Positions 6,304-15,610 of a stretch of DNA of 24,279 bases are shown here, piece after piece. The DNA lies in NCBI GenBank assembly GCA_947442255.1, contig CANEVO010000062.1, positions 1 to 24,279 on the forward strand. Reading direction: 5' to 3'. Numbering within the stretch: the first letter of the stretch is position 1; each line of letters begins with the position of its first letter. Made by a program: the position numbers and the translations under genes. Origin of the DNA: Opitutia bacterium. GTDB lineage: Bacteria > Verrucomicrobiota > Verrucomicrobiae > Opitutales > Opitutaceae. The notes under the pieces are model-generated. The model did no database searches. It was not told the origin of the DNA and worked only from the letters and a program-made list of their open reading frames with translations.

Positions 6304-7452
6304 TCAGGTGCCGAGAGCCGTCTTGTAGAGGCGCGGGACCCGCTTCGTCACGGAAGTCAGAGTTTCCCACGGGATGGTGTCGGCGGCCTGGCTGAACGCG
6401 GCGAGCGTGATCTCCTGGGTGCCCTGCCGGCCCACGAGCGTGGCTTGGTCGCCGCAGGCCACGCCCGGCACGTGCGTCACGTCGACGACGGTTTGATCCA
6501 TGGTGACCCGGCCGAGCACGCGGCAACGTTGTCCGCGGATCAGGACTTCGGCGCGGTTGCTGGCCGCGCGTGGGAGGCCGTCGGCGTAGCCGGCGCAGAG
6601 CACGGCGATCGTGGCGTCGCGATCGAGGACGTGCGTGCGCCCGTAGCTGATCCCGGTGCCGCGGGGCAGGCGTTTTACCAGGCAGACGCGGGTGTGAAAG
6701 CTGAACACCGGCTCGGTCCGCACCGGCGCCAAGAGGGATTGGCGGGCCGGCAGCACGCCGAACTGGAGGAGGCCGATCCGCACCGCATTGAACGGGCTCG
6801 CGCCCGGGAGCGTCTCGATGCCCGCGCTGTTATCAGCATGGATGAAGAGCTGGGCCAGGTTCAACCCGGGCAAACCATCCAGCGTATGCAGGAAGCGGCG
6901 ACGCTGCTCGGCGGTAAAGGCCGCGTCCTCGTCCGGGCTCGCGAAGTGGGTGAAGACTCCGGCGAGCCGCAGGTGCGGTGCGGCGGCGAGGGCCGTGAAA
7001 AGTGCCGGCGCCTCCTCATGCCACACGCCGGCGCGGCCCATGCCGGTGTCGATTTTCACGTGCACGGCGATCGTGCGGTCCGCCCGCGCCGCGGCAGCCT
7101 CGAAGCGGTGCAGTTCCTCGATGCTCGAAACCGTCGCGGCGAGGTCGCTGTCGATCAGGGCCTGTTCCTCGCCGGGCAGGAGCGGGCTGAGGACGAGGAT
7201 GGGCCAGCCCGGTCCGAGCTCCCGCAGGGCGGCGGCCTCGGTGACGTTGGCCACCGCGAACAGTTCCGCGCCAGCGTGCATGAGCCGCGCTGCGACGTGG
7301 TGCAGGCCGTGGCCATAGGCGTCGGCTTTCACCACCGCCACATAGCGCATGTGCGGGGGCAGGGAGGATCGAATCACCCGGAGATTGCGCTCGAGCGCGG
7401 CGAGATCGATTTCGGCCCAGCAGCGCAGATGAGGGGCGGCGGTCGCGGTCAT
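6304..7452 (-). CDS. alr: Alanine racemase
   Basis: A 382-residue PLP enzyme that interconverts L- and D-alanine for peptidoglycan precursors, cytosolic. K42 in VVKADAYGHG forms the Schiff base with PLP. Y270 in GISYGRTH is the second catalytic base. HVKIDTGMGR (the arginine holds the PLP phenolate side and the substrate) and GRVTMDQTVVDVT, the C-terminal domain signature, are also present. The length is normal. The ATG at 7452 overlaps the tsaB stop (ATGA), so the two are translated as an operon. It could be biosynthetic (alr) or catabolic (dadX). With no D-amino-acid dehydrogenase nearby, I prefer alr. Confidence 0.95.
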   Translation of the reverse strand: MTATAAPHLRCWAEIDLAALERNLRVIRSSLPPHMRYVAVVKADAYGHGLHHVAARLMHAGAELFAVANVTEAAALRELGPGWPILVLSPLLPGEEQALIDSDLAATVSSIEELHRFEAAAARADRTIAVHVKIDTGMGRAGVWHEEAPALFTALAAAPHLRLAGVFTHFASPDEDAAFTAEQRRRFLHTLDGLPGLNLAQLFIHADNSAGIETLPGASPFNAVRIGLLQFGVLPARQSLLAPVRTEPVFSFHTRVCLVKRLPRGTGISYGRTHVLDRDATIAVLCAGYADGLPRAASNRAEVLIRGQRCRVLGRVTMDQTVVDVTHVPGVACGDQATLVGRQGTQEITLAAFSQAADTIPWETLTSVTKRVPRLYKTALGT

Positions 7453-8084
7453 CGGGCGCTGGGCGCACGATGAATGTGAGGCGTCCAGGTCACGTAGGAA
7501 GGCTCCTCGGCGAGAAACGCGTCTGGTGCATCCGTGGGCCGAAACAGATCAAGCGTTTCCACCTGCGGCAGGATCTGGCTCAGGTCGTAGGAGGTGGTGC
7601 CCACGCTCGGCGGCCGCGGAGACCAGTGCCGAAAGTGTTCGGGCATGATCAATTCCCCTGCCAGGGCCGCGGTGGCCACGCGTTGGAGGCCGGTGCCGGT
7701 TCGGTAGAGATGCCAGGAATCCCGGCGGGCATCGACGATGACCCCGACCTCGGGCCGGTGGAGCGCATGGGCCACCACCGCGAGGCTCGAGTAGGCGAAG
7801 ACCGGGCGAGCCCGAAGGAGACTCCAGGTGCGCAGTGCCACGGCCGCGGTTCGCACCCCGAGGACGGATCCCGGACCTTCGCAGAAAACCAACGCCCCGG
7901 CGGCGCCGACGTCGACGCCGAGACTTTGGATCGACTCGAAGAGGCCGATGCCCGCCTCGGCCGTCGACGTCTGCCAGCGAGCGGGCTCGCGGGCGTTCAG
8001 CCAGCCGACCTGAATCAGGGACGAGGCCGCGTCCAACAGCAGTACGGGAGCGTGCGCGTCGAGGAGTTGGCGGAGGCTCGTCAT
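7449..8084 (-). CDS. tsaB: TsaB-like protein, t6A37 tRNA modification
   Basis: A 211-residue ASKHA-fold protein. TsaB pairs with TsaD to transfer the threonylcarbamoyl group to A37 of ANN-decoding tRNAs. Visible marks are VLLLDAASSLIQVGWL (the TsaB 'LAIDTS' strand), FCEGPGSVLGVRTAAVAL (equivalent to GPGSFTGLRIG), YSSLAVVAHAL (SSLEALA) and DARRDSWHLY (DARMxEVY). The sequence is divergent but the order of motifs fits. I start at ATG 8084. A TTG at 8144 in frame would add a 20-residue tail with no family match. It overlaps alr by 4 nt, a pairing seen in other bacteria. It is divergent from tig, with 152 nt between the starts. Confidence 0.78.
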   Translation of the reverse strand: MTSLRQLLDAHAPVLLLDAASSLIQVGWLNAREPARWQTSTAEAGIGLFESIQSLGVDVGAAGALVFCEGPGSVLGVRTAAVALRTWSLLRARPVFAYSSLAVVAHALHRPEVGVIVDARRDSWHLYRTGTGLQRVATAALAGELIMPEHFRHWSPRPPSVGTTSYDLSQILPQVETLDLFRPTDAPDAFLAEEPSYVTWTPHIHRAPSAR

Positions 8085-8236
8085 CGTCGAAGTGGCATGG
8101 TTTGCGGGCTGCGGGAGGTCAATTCCCTGTCGCTCCTGTCCCAAGCCATTTCCGGTCCAGAATCGGCATTGACCACCCCCTCTCGCAGCCTAGCGTGACC
8201 AATTCCTTAAACACCACCTCGTCTGTTTATACTGCT

Positions 8237-9559
8237 GTGAACGTCCAACTGAACCACGTATCCGCCACCCGCAAGACCCTCGTCGTGACGCTCGACCCGA
8301 GCGAAGTTGACGCGGAACACCAGGCCGTCGTGGGCGAAATCGGCAAGTTTGCGCGCATCCCGGGCTTTCGGCCAGGGAAGGCGCCCGCGGCCATGATCGC
8401 CCGCAAGTTCGGCAAGGAAGTCGCCGAGGAGTTCAAGCAGAAGGTCGTGGCCCGCGCCTACCGCGAGGGCATGGAGAAGGAAAAGATCGACGCGTTGAAC
8501 GTCGTGGGCGTGGAGGAAGGCAAGATCGAGGCCGGCCAGCCCGCGACCGTGACCGTCACGATCGACGTGCGCCCCGAGTTCGCGCTGCCCGACTACACCA
8601 ATCTCAAGACGGAAACCACCTCGACCGAGGCGACGGACGCCGAGGTTGAGGACATCATCACGGGCCTGCGCTCCGAGCGGGCGGATTTCAAGCCGGCGGA
8701 CCGCCCGGCGCAAAAGGGCGACTACGTGAAGCTCGCTTACGAGGGCAAGATCGACGGTCAGGCGATCACTGAAATCGCCCCGGAGAAGCAGCTCTACGGC
8801 AAGGCTCCGCAGACCTGGGAAGAGGTCGAGGGCGCGCAGGAAGGCGTGATCCCGGGCCTCGGCAAACAGCTCGCCGGCCTCAAGCCGGGCGACAAGAAGG
8901 ACCTGACCGTGGTGTTTCCGGCGGAGTTCGCCGCCGTGCCGGCGCTCGCGGGCAAGACCGCCCTCTACAGCGTGGACATCCAGGAGATTCGCGAGCGCGT
9001 CCTCCCGGAGCTCAACGCCGAGTTCTTCAAGGCGCATCAGGTTGATGATCTGGCCGGCCTGCAGTCGCAGGTGCGGACCAACGTCAAGATGCACAAGGAG
9101 CAGCAGAACCGGGTCGGCCAGCGCCGCCAGGTGACTGAGCAGATGGATGCCGCCGTCGATTTCCCGGTGCCGGAGTCGCTGGTGGAAGCCGAGACCCAGT
9201 CCGTGCTCCGGCAGTTCCTCGAGGAGAACATGCGCCGCGGCGTGCCGCAGGAGCAGTTCGAAAAGGATAAGGTCGAGCTCTTTGCCAGTGCGCGGAAGGC
9301 CGCCACGAGCCGGGTGAAACTGCAGCTCATCCTCGCGAAGATCGCCGAGGCGGAAAAAATCACCGTCACCAACGACGATTTGAACAACTGGCTCTATCGC
9401 GAGACGTCCCGCTCCGGCCAGAAGCCGGACAAGCTGGCGAAGGCGCTCGGCAGTGATCGCGAGCAGCTCCGCTCGGTGCAGCAATCGATCATTTTCGACA
9501 AGGCGGTTGATTTTCTGGTGTCCAAAGCTAAGGTGGCCGACGCTCAGCCGAAGGCTTGA
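8237..9559 (+). CDS. tig: Trigger factor, ribosome-associated chaperone
   Basis: A 440-residue chaperone that binds nascent chains at the ribosome exit tunnel. The N-terminal ribosome-binding domain carries the signature GFRPGKAP (43-50). The central FKBP-like domain (about 150-235, [15 protein letters not shown] ...) is weakly conserved. The long C-terminal helical domain follows. The length is normal. No ATG lies near the family N-terminus. I start at GTG 8237 ([18 protein letters not shown]). GTG 8195 in frame is an alternative that adds 14 residues. A TATACT box at 8228-8233 lies just before the chosen start, so a very short or absent leader is possible. It is first in the tig-clpP-clpX cluster. 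Confidence 0.95.
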   Translation: MNVQLNHVSATRKTLVVTLDPSEVDAEHQAVVGEIGKFARIPGFRPGKAPAAMIARKFGKEVAEEFKQKVVARAYREGMEKEKIDALNVVGVEEGKIEAGQPATVTVTIDVRPEFALPDYTNLKTETTSTEATDAEVEDIITGLRSERADFKPADRPAQKGDYVKLAYEGKIDGQAITEIAPEKQLYGKAPQTWEEVEGAQEGVIPGLGKQLAGLKPGDKKDLTVVFPAEFAAVPALAGKTALYSVDIQEIRERVLPELNAEFFKAHQVDDLAGLQSQVRTNVKMHKEQQNRVGQRRQVTEQMDAAVDFPVPESLVEAETQSVLRQFLEENMRRGVPQEQFEKDKVELFASARKAATSRVKLQLILAKIAEAEKITVTNDDLNNWLYRETSRSGQKPDKLAKALGSDREQLRSVQQSIIFDKAVDFLVSKAKVADAQPKA

Positions 9560-9584
9560 GCGGCCAACCACCGACCCATACCAC

Positions 9585-10205
9585 GTGAGCTCCTACTACA
9601 TTCCCACCGTCTGGGAAAACACCGGCCGCGGTGAACGCCAATGGGATGTCTTCAGCCGCCTGCTGAAGGATCGCATCGTTTTCATCGGGACGCCGATCGA
9701 CGACGGCGTCGCGAACGCCGTGATCGCGCAGTTGCTTTACCTCCAGATGGAGGATTCGAAAAAGGACATCCACCTCTACATCAACTCTCCTGGCGGCGTG
9801 GTGACGGGCGGCATGGCCATCTACGACACGATGAATTTCCTGCAGTGTGACATTGTCACCTACTGCATCGGCATGGCCGCGAGCATGAGCACCGTGCTCC
9901 TGGCGGCCGGCACGAAGGGCAAGCGTTTCGCGCTGCCGAACAGCCGAGTCATGATTCACCAGCCGAGCGGCGGCGCCGGCGGGCAGGCGGCGGATATCGT
10001 CATCGCCGCCCGCGAGATTCTGCGCTGGCGCAAGACCCTCAACGAGGCGCTGGCCCGGCACACCGGCAAGGTGGCGGAGCAGATTGAGAAGGACTCGGAT
10101 CGCGACTACTACATGAGCGCCCCCGAGGCGAAGGAGTATGGGATTGTCGACCACGTCGTGGCCTCGACCCGCGAGGCTCAGACCGTCGTGCAAACTGCGG
10201 CCTGA
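9585..10205 (+). CDS. clpP: ATP-dependent Clp protease proteolytic subunit
   Basis: A 206-residue serine peptidase that forms the 14-mer degradation chamber. The catalytic triad is S100 (GMAASMS), H125 (MIHQPSGG) and D174 ([16 protein letters not shown]). The spacing of 25 and 49 residues equals that of E. coli ClpP. The oxyanion and strand motif [17 protein letters not shown] is intact. The start is GTG 9585, giving [17 protein letters not shown], the family N-terminus. Codons upstream in the same frame translate the end of tig out of frame and are not part of the gene. It lies 25 nt after tig and 68 nt before clpX, a classic operon. Confidence 0.97.
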   Translation: MSSYYIPTVWENTGRGERQWDVFSRLLKDRIVFIGTPIDDGVANAVIAQLLYLQMEDSKKDIHLYINSPGGVVTGGMAIYDTMNFLQCDIVTYCIGMAASMSTVLLAAGTKGKRFALPNSRVMIHQPSGGAGGQAADIVIAAREILRWRKTLNEALARHTGKVAEQIEKDSDRDYYMSAPEAKEYGIVDHVVASTREAQTVVQTAA

Positions 10206-10273
10206 GCCGCGCCCGTCCCCATCGCGGGCAACTCCGACCTCGACTCGATTCCGGCCCGTTTCACTCTCCGGTC

Positions 10274-11564
<1,291 letters not shown>

Positions 11565-11566
<2 letters not shown>

Positions 11567-11611
11567 ACGGCGCGGGGCGCCGTTTACTACGAAAATGCCG
11601 GAGGCATTTTC
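11565..11611 (+). terminator. Tandem hairpins ending the tig-clpP-clpX cluster
   Basis: 11565-11585: perfect 9-bp stem AAACGGCGC/GCGCCGTTT with a GGG loop, overlapping the last base of the stop codon. 11591-11611: perfect 9-bp stem GAAAATGCC/GGCATTTTC with a GGA loop. Neither is followed by a clear U-tract. Confidence 0.55.
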
Positions 11612-11851
11612 GGGGGAAGCAGTTTGATTTTGAGATGGCGGGCCGCGGTGTTGGTCGACTCGCGGATCGGCGTATCGCGTCGGGCAGGCTAAACTTCCCG
11701 CTGCTCACGCGGGCTGCCTAGCAGCGGTCGACGGGGTAGCTCTTCACCGTTTCCGCGAGGGCAAGCAGGAGTAGCGCTACCATGAAGCGCTACCATGAAG
11801 CGATGCATGGACATCGTGGAGATCGGGTGCCGATCGAAAATCAACGCCCAA
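11612..11851. other. Convergent gene-free region between clpX and the M42 peptidase
   Basis: Together with the flanking hairpins, just over 300 nt between convergent genes. It holds a 7-bp inverted repeat CCGCTGC/GCAGCGG (11698-11704 and 11721-11727) and a tandem 13-bp direct repeat AGCGCTACCATGA (11773-11785 and 11786-11798). A minus-strand frame at 11718-11783 encodes only 21 residues and is not recognised. I see no gene. Confidence 0.5.
11773..11798. repeat. Tandem 13-bp direct repeat
   Basis: AGCGCTACCATGA occurs twice, back to back, followed by AGCG, the start of a third unit. Confidence 0.75.
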
Positions 11852-11872
11852 GGTTTTTGCGCAGCAAAAACC
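11852..11872 (-). terminator. Hairpin at the end of the M42 peptidase gene
   Basis: Perfect 9-bp stem GGTTTTTGC/GCAAAAACC with a 3-nt loop (TGC on the minus strand), overlapping the final base of the TAG stop. Confidence 0.5.
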
Positions 11873-12945
11873 TACCAGTGCCCGTAATCGCCCTTTTCGA
11901 GGCTCTTCGCGAACTCGACGAGGAGGAGGACGCAGCGTTCGACGTCCTCGAGATCCACCATTTCGCTCGGGGTGTGCATGTACCGGAGCGGGACGCTGAT
12001 CAAGCCGGTCGCAATTCCGCCGCGGCCGAGTTGCAGCGCACGGGCGTCGGTGCCGGTGGGGCGCGGATCCGCCTCGAGTTGGTAGGGTAGCTTGAGTTTC
12101 TTCGCCGCCTTGAGGAGGCGATCGTAGACCTTCGGGTTGATATTGGCTCCGCGGCAGATGATCGGGCCATCCCCGAGCCGGGTCTCGCCAAAGCGCCGGT
12201 TGTCGCAATCCGGGTGATCCGTCGCGTGGCCCACGTCGACGGCGATCGCGAGGTGCGGATTGACCGAGTAGGCGGCGGTGGTGGCGCCCCGCACGCCAAT
12301 CTCCTCCTGGGCGGTGGCGACGCTCACGATCTTGGCGGCAAATTTCTTCTTTTCCCGGGACAGCCGGATCAGCGTCTCGCCCACGATGTAGGCGCCCACC
12401 TTGTTGTCGAAGGCCCGCGCGGCACCGATGCTGCCGTGGATCATCTCCAGTTGGTGATCGTAGGTCGCGACATCGCCGATGGCCACGCGGTCGAGCGCCT
12501 CCCTCTTGGTGCGGGCGCCGATATCGATCCAGATCTCGTGCTTCTTCGGCACTTTCTTTCGGTCCTCGTCATCCATGAGGTGAATGGCGCGCTTGCCAGT
12601 GACACCCTTGACGATGCCGTCGGCGGTCTGGATGTCGACCCGGCGGCCGGAAATGACACTGAGGTCGTGGCCTCCGATCGTGTCGAAGTAGAGGTAACCG
12701 TCCTTGTTGACGTAGGTGATGATGAGCCCGAGTTCGTCCATGTGGCCGGCCAGCATGAGCACGGGGTCGCCCTTGGGATTCAACGTGGCGATTCGGTTGC
12801 CCAAGGCGTCGGGAGTGTAGGCGTCGGCCGCGGGCTTGACGTACTTGTCGAAGACCGCCTGAGCCTCACCTTCGTAGCCCGAAGGCGAACGGGCGCGCAG
12901 CAAATCGGTGAGGAACGGGGGGACTTGGTAGCTCGACATGAGCAT
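11872..12945 (-). CDS. M42 family metallo-aminopeptidase
   Basis: A 357-residue cytosolic di-metal aminopeptidase. M42 enzymes form tetrahedral 12-mers that trim peptides and are often called glutamyl aminopeptidase or FrvX-like. Metal and catalytic residues are visible: H68 and D70 (AGHMDELGLI), D180 (ARAFDNKVG), E214 and E215 (TAQEEIGVRGA), D237 (AVDVGHATDHP) and H324 (YMHTPSEMVD). The length is normal. I start at ATG 12945. An ATG 6 nt later and a GTG at 12966 are also in frame, none with a Shine-Dalgarno motif. It is divergent from hisA and convergent with clpX. Its closeness to the Clp cluster may hint at peptide recycling, but the genes are not co-transcribed. Confidence 0.92.
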   Translation of the reverse strand: MLMSSYQVPPFLTDLLRARSPSGYEGEAQAVFDKYVKPAADAYTPDALGNRIATLNPKGDPVLMLAGHMDELGLIITYVNKDGYLYFDTIGGHDLSVISGRRVDIQTADGIVKGVTGKRAIHLMDDEDRKKVPKKHEIWIDIGARTKREALDRVAIGDVATYDHQLEMIHGSIGAARAFDNKVGAYIVGETLIRLSREKKKFAAKIVSVATAQEEIGVRGATTAAYSVNPHLAIAVDVGHATDHPDCDNRRFGETRLGDGPIICRGANINPKVYDRLLKAAKKLKLPYQLEADPRPTGTDARALQLGRGGIATGLISVPLRYMHTPSEMVDLEDVERCVLLLVEFAKSLEKGDYGHW

Positions 12946-13151
12946 GAGCTTCGCGCGGCGCGGCACGGGAGCAAAGCGTTTTTAGGGCCTGGCGGGAACG
13001 GCGCCGCGCCGGGCGGGAAGGGGCGCCATGCCATCGCGCGGGGGAGCCGCTTGCGTGGTCGGTGATTCGGATCCAGTCGTAATTCGTCCCGAATCCGAGG
13101 CGAATTCTTGGCGTGTGTTTCCCGTGCATCGTCGCTTCGCTCGGCGCCTGT

Positions 13152-13877
13152 ATGATCATTTATCCCGCCATCGACATCCGGGGCGGCCGCTGTGTGCGGC
13201 TCCTCCAGGGACGTGCCGATCAGGAAACCATCTACGCCGAGAATCCGGCGGAGGTCGCTGCGGAGTTCCGGACCGCCGGCAGCGTCTGGGTGCACGTGGT
13301 CGATCTTGATGGGGCCTTTGCCGGCGAACCGAAGAATCTCTCGACCGTGAAGGCCATCACGGCGGTTGGCTTGCAGGTCGAACTGGGCGGCGGCCTCCGC
13401 ACCCGGGACGCCGTCGATCGGGCCCTGGACTCCGGTGTGGCCCGCGTGGTGATTGGGACCCGGGCGGCGGAAAGCGAGGCGTTTGTGGCCGAGTTGGTGG
13501 CGGCGTATGGCGATCGGATCGCGGTCGGCATCGACGCCAAGGATGGCAAGGTCGCGGTAAAAGGTTGGGTGGATACCACGAACGCGAGCGCGTTGGGCCT
13601 CGCGCAGCGGATGGCGGTTTTGGGCGTGAAGACGGTGATCCACACCGACATCGGGACGGACGGAATGCTGACCGGTCCGAATTTCTCCGCGCAGGAGGCG
13701 ATGCTCGCGGTGCCGGGTCTGCGGATCATCGCGAGTGGTGGCGTCAGCCGGCGCGAAGACGTGATCAAGCTGGCGGAGCTCGCGCGACGTTACGCCAATT
13801 TGGACGGGGTGATCGTCGGCAAGGCGCTCTATGAGCGCCGTGTCACACTGCCGGACCTGCTGGCCATCGCTGGCTGA
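13152..13877 (+). CDS. hisA: Phosphoribosylformimino-AICAR ribotide isomerase HisA
   Basis: A 241-residue (beta/alpha)8 isomerase of histidine synthesis that turns ProFAR into PRFAR by an Amadori rearrangement. The catalytic aspartates are D8 (YPAIDIRGG) and D128 (GIDAKDGKVAVKGW), with T165 in HTDIGTDGM. The phosphate-binding ends are VELGGGLR and IIASGGVSRREDV. The length is normal. The ATG at 13152 gives the standard MIIYPAIDIRGG start. A longer frame from 13113 adds residues with no family match. No other his gene is adjacent, so the pathway is scattered here. A REPIN-like pair of palindromes follows the stop. Confidence 0.96.
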   Translation: MIIYPAIDIRGGRCVRLLQGRADQETIYAENPAEVAAEFRTAGSVWVHVVDLDGAFAGEPKNLSTVKAITAVGLQVELGGGLRTRDAVDRALDSGVARVVIGTRAAESEAFVAELVAAYGDRIAVGIDAKDGKVAVKGWVDTTNASALGLAQRMAVLGVKTVIHTDIGTDGMLTGPNFSAQEAMLAVPGLRIIASGGVSRREDVIKLAELARRYANLDGVIVGKALYERRVTLPDLLAIAG

Positions 13878-13892
13878 GGCTGTTTCCAGTCG

Positions 13893-13960
13893 TGGCATGG
13901 GTCTCCCGACCCATGAAGGGCAGACTCGAAACCATTTCACGGGTCGGGCGACCCGTGCCA
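13893..13960. repeat. REPIN-like pair of inverted REP palindromes
   Basis: The two 25-nt units at 13893-13917 and 13936-13960 are inverted relative to each other with 3 mismatches. Each contains an 8-bp palindrome stem with a 4-nt loop: CATGGGTC/GACCCATG (13896-13915) and CACGGGTC/GACCCGTG (13938-13957). The pair fills the gap between convergent hisA and the oxidoreductase. It could also terminate both. Confidence 0.75.
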
Positions 13961-13983
13961 CGCCGCAGCCATCGCGGCCTCCG

Positions 13984-15408
13984 TTACGAGGCCGAAATCT
14001 TTTCCGCGATCTCCTCGAGTGGATACGTGATGATCTCGGCCAGCGTCGGGTGATACCACGGTGCACGCAGGAGATCGAAGACGGTGGCCTTCATCGCGAG
14101 GGGACCGCTAAACGCGTGGATGAGTTCGCCGGCGTCGCGACCGACGATCTCGGCGCCGAGGATCCGGCCCCGCTTCGGCTCGGCGATGACCTTCACGTAG
14201 CCGTAGTTCGCGTCCATCAGGATCGACTTGCCGTGATCGTTGAAGGGATAGCTCGCGCTCAGGTAGGCGACGCCCTCGCGATCGAGTTCGGCCTCGAGCC
14301 GGCCGATGGTGGCGAGTTGGGGATCCGTGAAGACGACATTCAGGAGCAGCGAGTAATCGACGGGCTTGAGCTTCGCGACGCCCGCGGCGTGCCGCGCCGC
14401 AAGTTCACCTTGCTGGATTGCGATGTGGACGATGTCCGCCGGCCCGGCGCAGTCGCCGGCGGCATAGATGTGCGGCACGGTGGTCTGCTGCCAGCGATTC
14501 GTGACGATTCGGCCGCCGGGCCGGAGGTGGACACCGGCCGCCGCGAGGTTGAGCCCGGCGGTGTTGGGCTCGCGGCCCAGCGCGTTGAAGAGGTGGGCTG
14601 CGCGGCGGCGGATGACTTTACCATCATGGGCAAAGGTGACGCCGAAACCACGGCGGTCGCGGGTGACCGCCTGAAGCCCGGTGCCGGCGAAGAGCTCGAT
14701 GCCTTCGTCGACGAAAGCCTGTTGGATCACACTCGAGGCCGCCGGCGAGTGATCTCGCAGAATGTTGGGGCTGCGCTGAACGAGGATCACGCGGCTGCCA
14801 ATCCGGTTGAGAAACTGGGCGAGCTCGCACGCGACGATGCCGCCGCCGAGGACGATCACGCTCGGCGGGACGAAATCGAGGTCGAGCACTTCGTCGCTCG
14901 TCCAGCACCGTGATTCCGCGAGGCCGGGGATTGGCGGGACGCTGACTTTCGAGCCGGTGCCGATGAGGAAATGACGGGACCGCACGAGCCGGCCGTTCGC
15001 AAGCCGCACCGTGTGCGCATCGACAAATTCTGCGTCGGAGTGAATCAGATCGAACCGACCGGACTCGAGGGCCCGTACGCGGTAGTCTGCGAACTCGGCG
15101 ATGATCTTTTTCTTGCGCGCGTGGATCGCCTTCATGTCCGCGCGGGCCGTGCGAATCTTGAGTCCGAAGATCCTTCCCTTTTGCGCGAGGTGGAGGACCT
15201 CGGCCATGTAGAGGAGCGTCTTGGATGGCATGCAGCCGCGGAGAATGCACAGCCCACCGAGTTCCCGGGCCCCATCGATGACGGCCGTCTTGAGTCCAAG
15301 GGAAACGGCGACGCGCGCGGCATTAAACCCCGCGCTTCCTCCGCCAATGACCACAAAGTCGTAGCTGGTTCCGGGTTTCGCGGTGCTAGTTTGGCGTTGG
15401 TCAGTCAT
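13984..15408 (-). CDS. Pyridine nucleotide-disulfide oxidoreductase, class I (dihydrolipoamide dehydrogenase-like)
   Basis: A 474-residue FAD enzyme of the dihydrolipoamide dehydrogenase / mercuric reductase / glutathione reductase group. The FAD-binding fold is FVVIGGGSAGFNAA (18-31). The redox disulfide is C54-C59 in GGLCILRGCMPSK, where the usual GGTCLNxGCxPSK is changed. The NAD(P)H-binding segment is VIVLGGGIVACELAQFL. A second FAD motif, IYAAGDCAG, follows. The C-terminal base pair H453 and E458 is in HPTLAE, as in lipoamide dehydrogenases. The length is normal. No 2-oxoacid dehydrogenase or mer gene is nearby, and the N-terminus lacks a mercury-binding domain. The substrate is therefore open: a soluble lipoyl protein, glutathione-like thiols, or a quinone. 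Confidence 0.88.
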   Translation of the reverse strand: MTDQRQTSTAKPGTSYDFVVIGGGSAGFNAARVAVSLGLKTAVIDGARELGGLCILRGCMPSKTLLYMAEVLHLAQKGRIFGLKIRTARADMKAIHARKKKIIAEFADYRVRALESGRFDLIHSDAEFVDAHTVRLANGRLVRSRHFLIGTGSKVSVPPIPGLAESRCWTSDEVLDLDFVPPSVIVLGGGIVACELAQFLNRIGSRVILVQRSPNILRDHSPAASSVIQQAFVDEGIELFAGTGLQAVTRDRRGFGVTFAHDGKVIRRRAAHLFNALGREPNTAGLNLAAAGVHLRPGGRIVTNRWQQTTVPHIYAAGDCAGPADIVHIAIQQGELAARHAAGVAKLKPVDYSLLLNVVFTDPQLATIGRLEAELDREGVAYLSASYPFNDHGKSILMDANYGYVKVIAEPKRGRILGAEIVGRDAGELIHAFSGPLAMKATVFDLLRAPWYHPTLAEIITYPLEEIAEKISAS

Positions 15409-15446
15409 GGGCGATTCATGTCGAAGCAGGCAGACGGACGCAAAAA

Positions 15447-15536
15447 TTAAGAACAGGAAACTTGAAGGAAATCGACCGGCGTAATGACTTCAATTTCATC
15501 GAATCTCTCCCCGAGGATCACGAGCATCGTGGGCAT
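15447..15536 (-). pseudogene. Possible C-terminal remnant of a PIN-family toxin
   Basis: A 29-codon frame whose LVILGERFDEIEVITPVDFL resembles the C-terminal end of COG1569-type PIN toxins (LLxLGxxxGIxIxTPxEFL). The same frame has a stop about 10 codons upstream of the ATG, and the catalytic part is absent. It lies just downstream of the MFS gene in the same orientation. I read it as a relic. The match is short and from memory, so chance is possible. Confidence 0.35.
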
Positions 15537-15610
15537 GGGTGAAAAAACCCAAGTCTGCTTTCGAATGCACACTCAAATCCGCCGGCGATCGCGGTGAGCG
15601 TGCAGCGCGA

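Noticed and set aside
2177..9571. Long minus/plus shadow frames opposite AKR (2177-3238), PQQ dehydrogenase (3418-4644), alr (5947-7473) and tig (8207-9571)
   Set aside because: Each lies over a gene with clear catalytic motifs, and none has a recognisable domain of its own.
11718..11783. Small minus-strand frame ending ETVKSYPVDRC
   Set aside because: Only 21 codons, starting within a tandem repeat; no family recognised. It might be a gene remnant but I cannot support it.
13064..13095. Inverted repeat GATTCGG/CCGAATC before hisA as an operator or his attenuator
   Set aside because: Only 7 bp with a long loop, no His-codon-rich leader peptide and no terminator; chance is likely.
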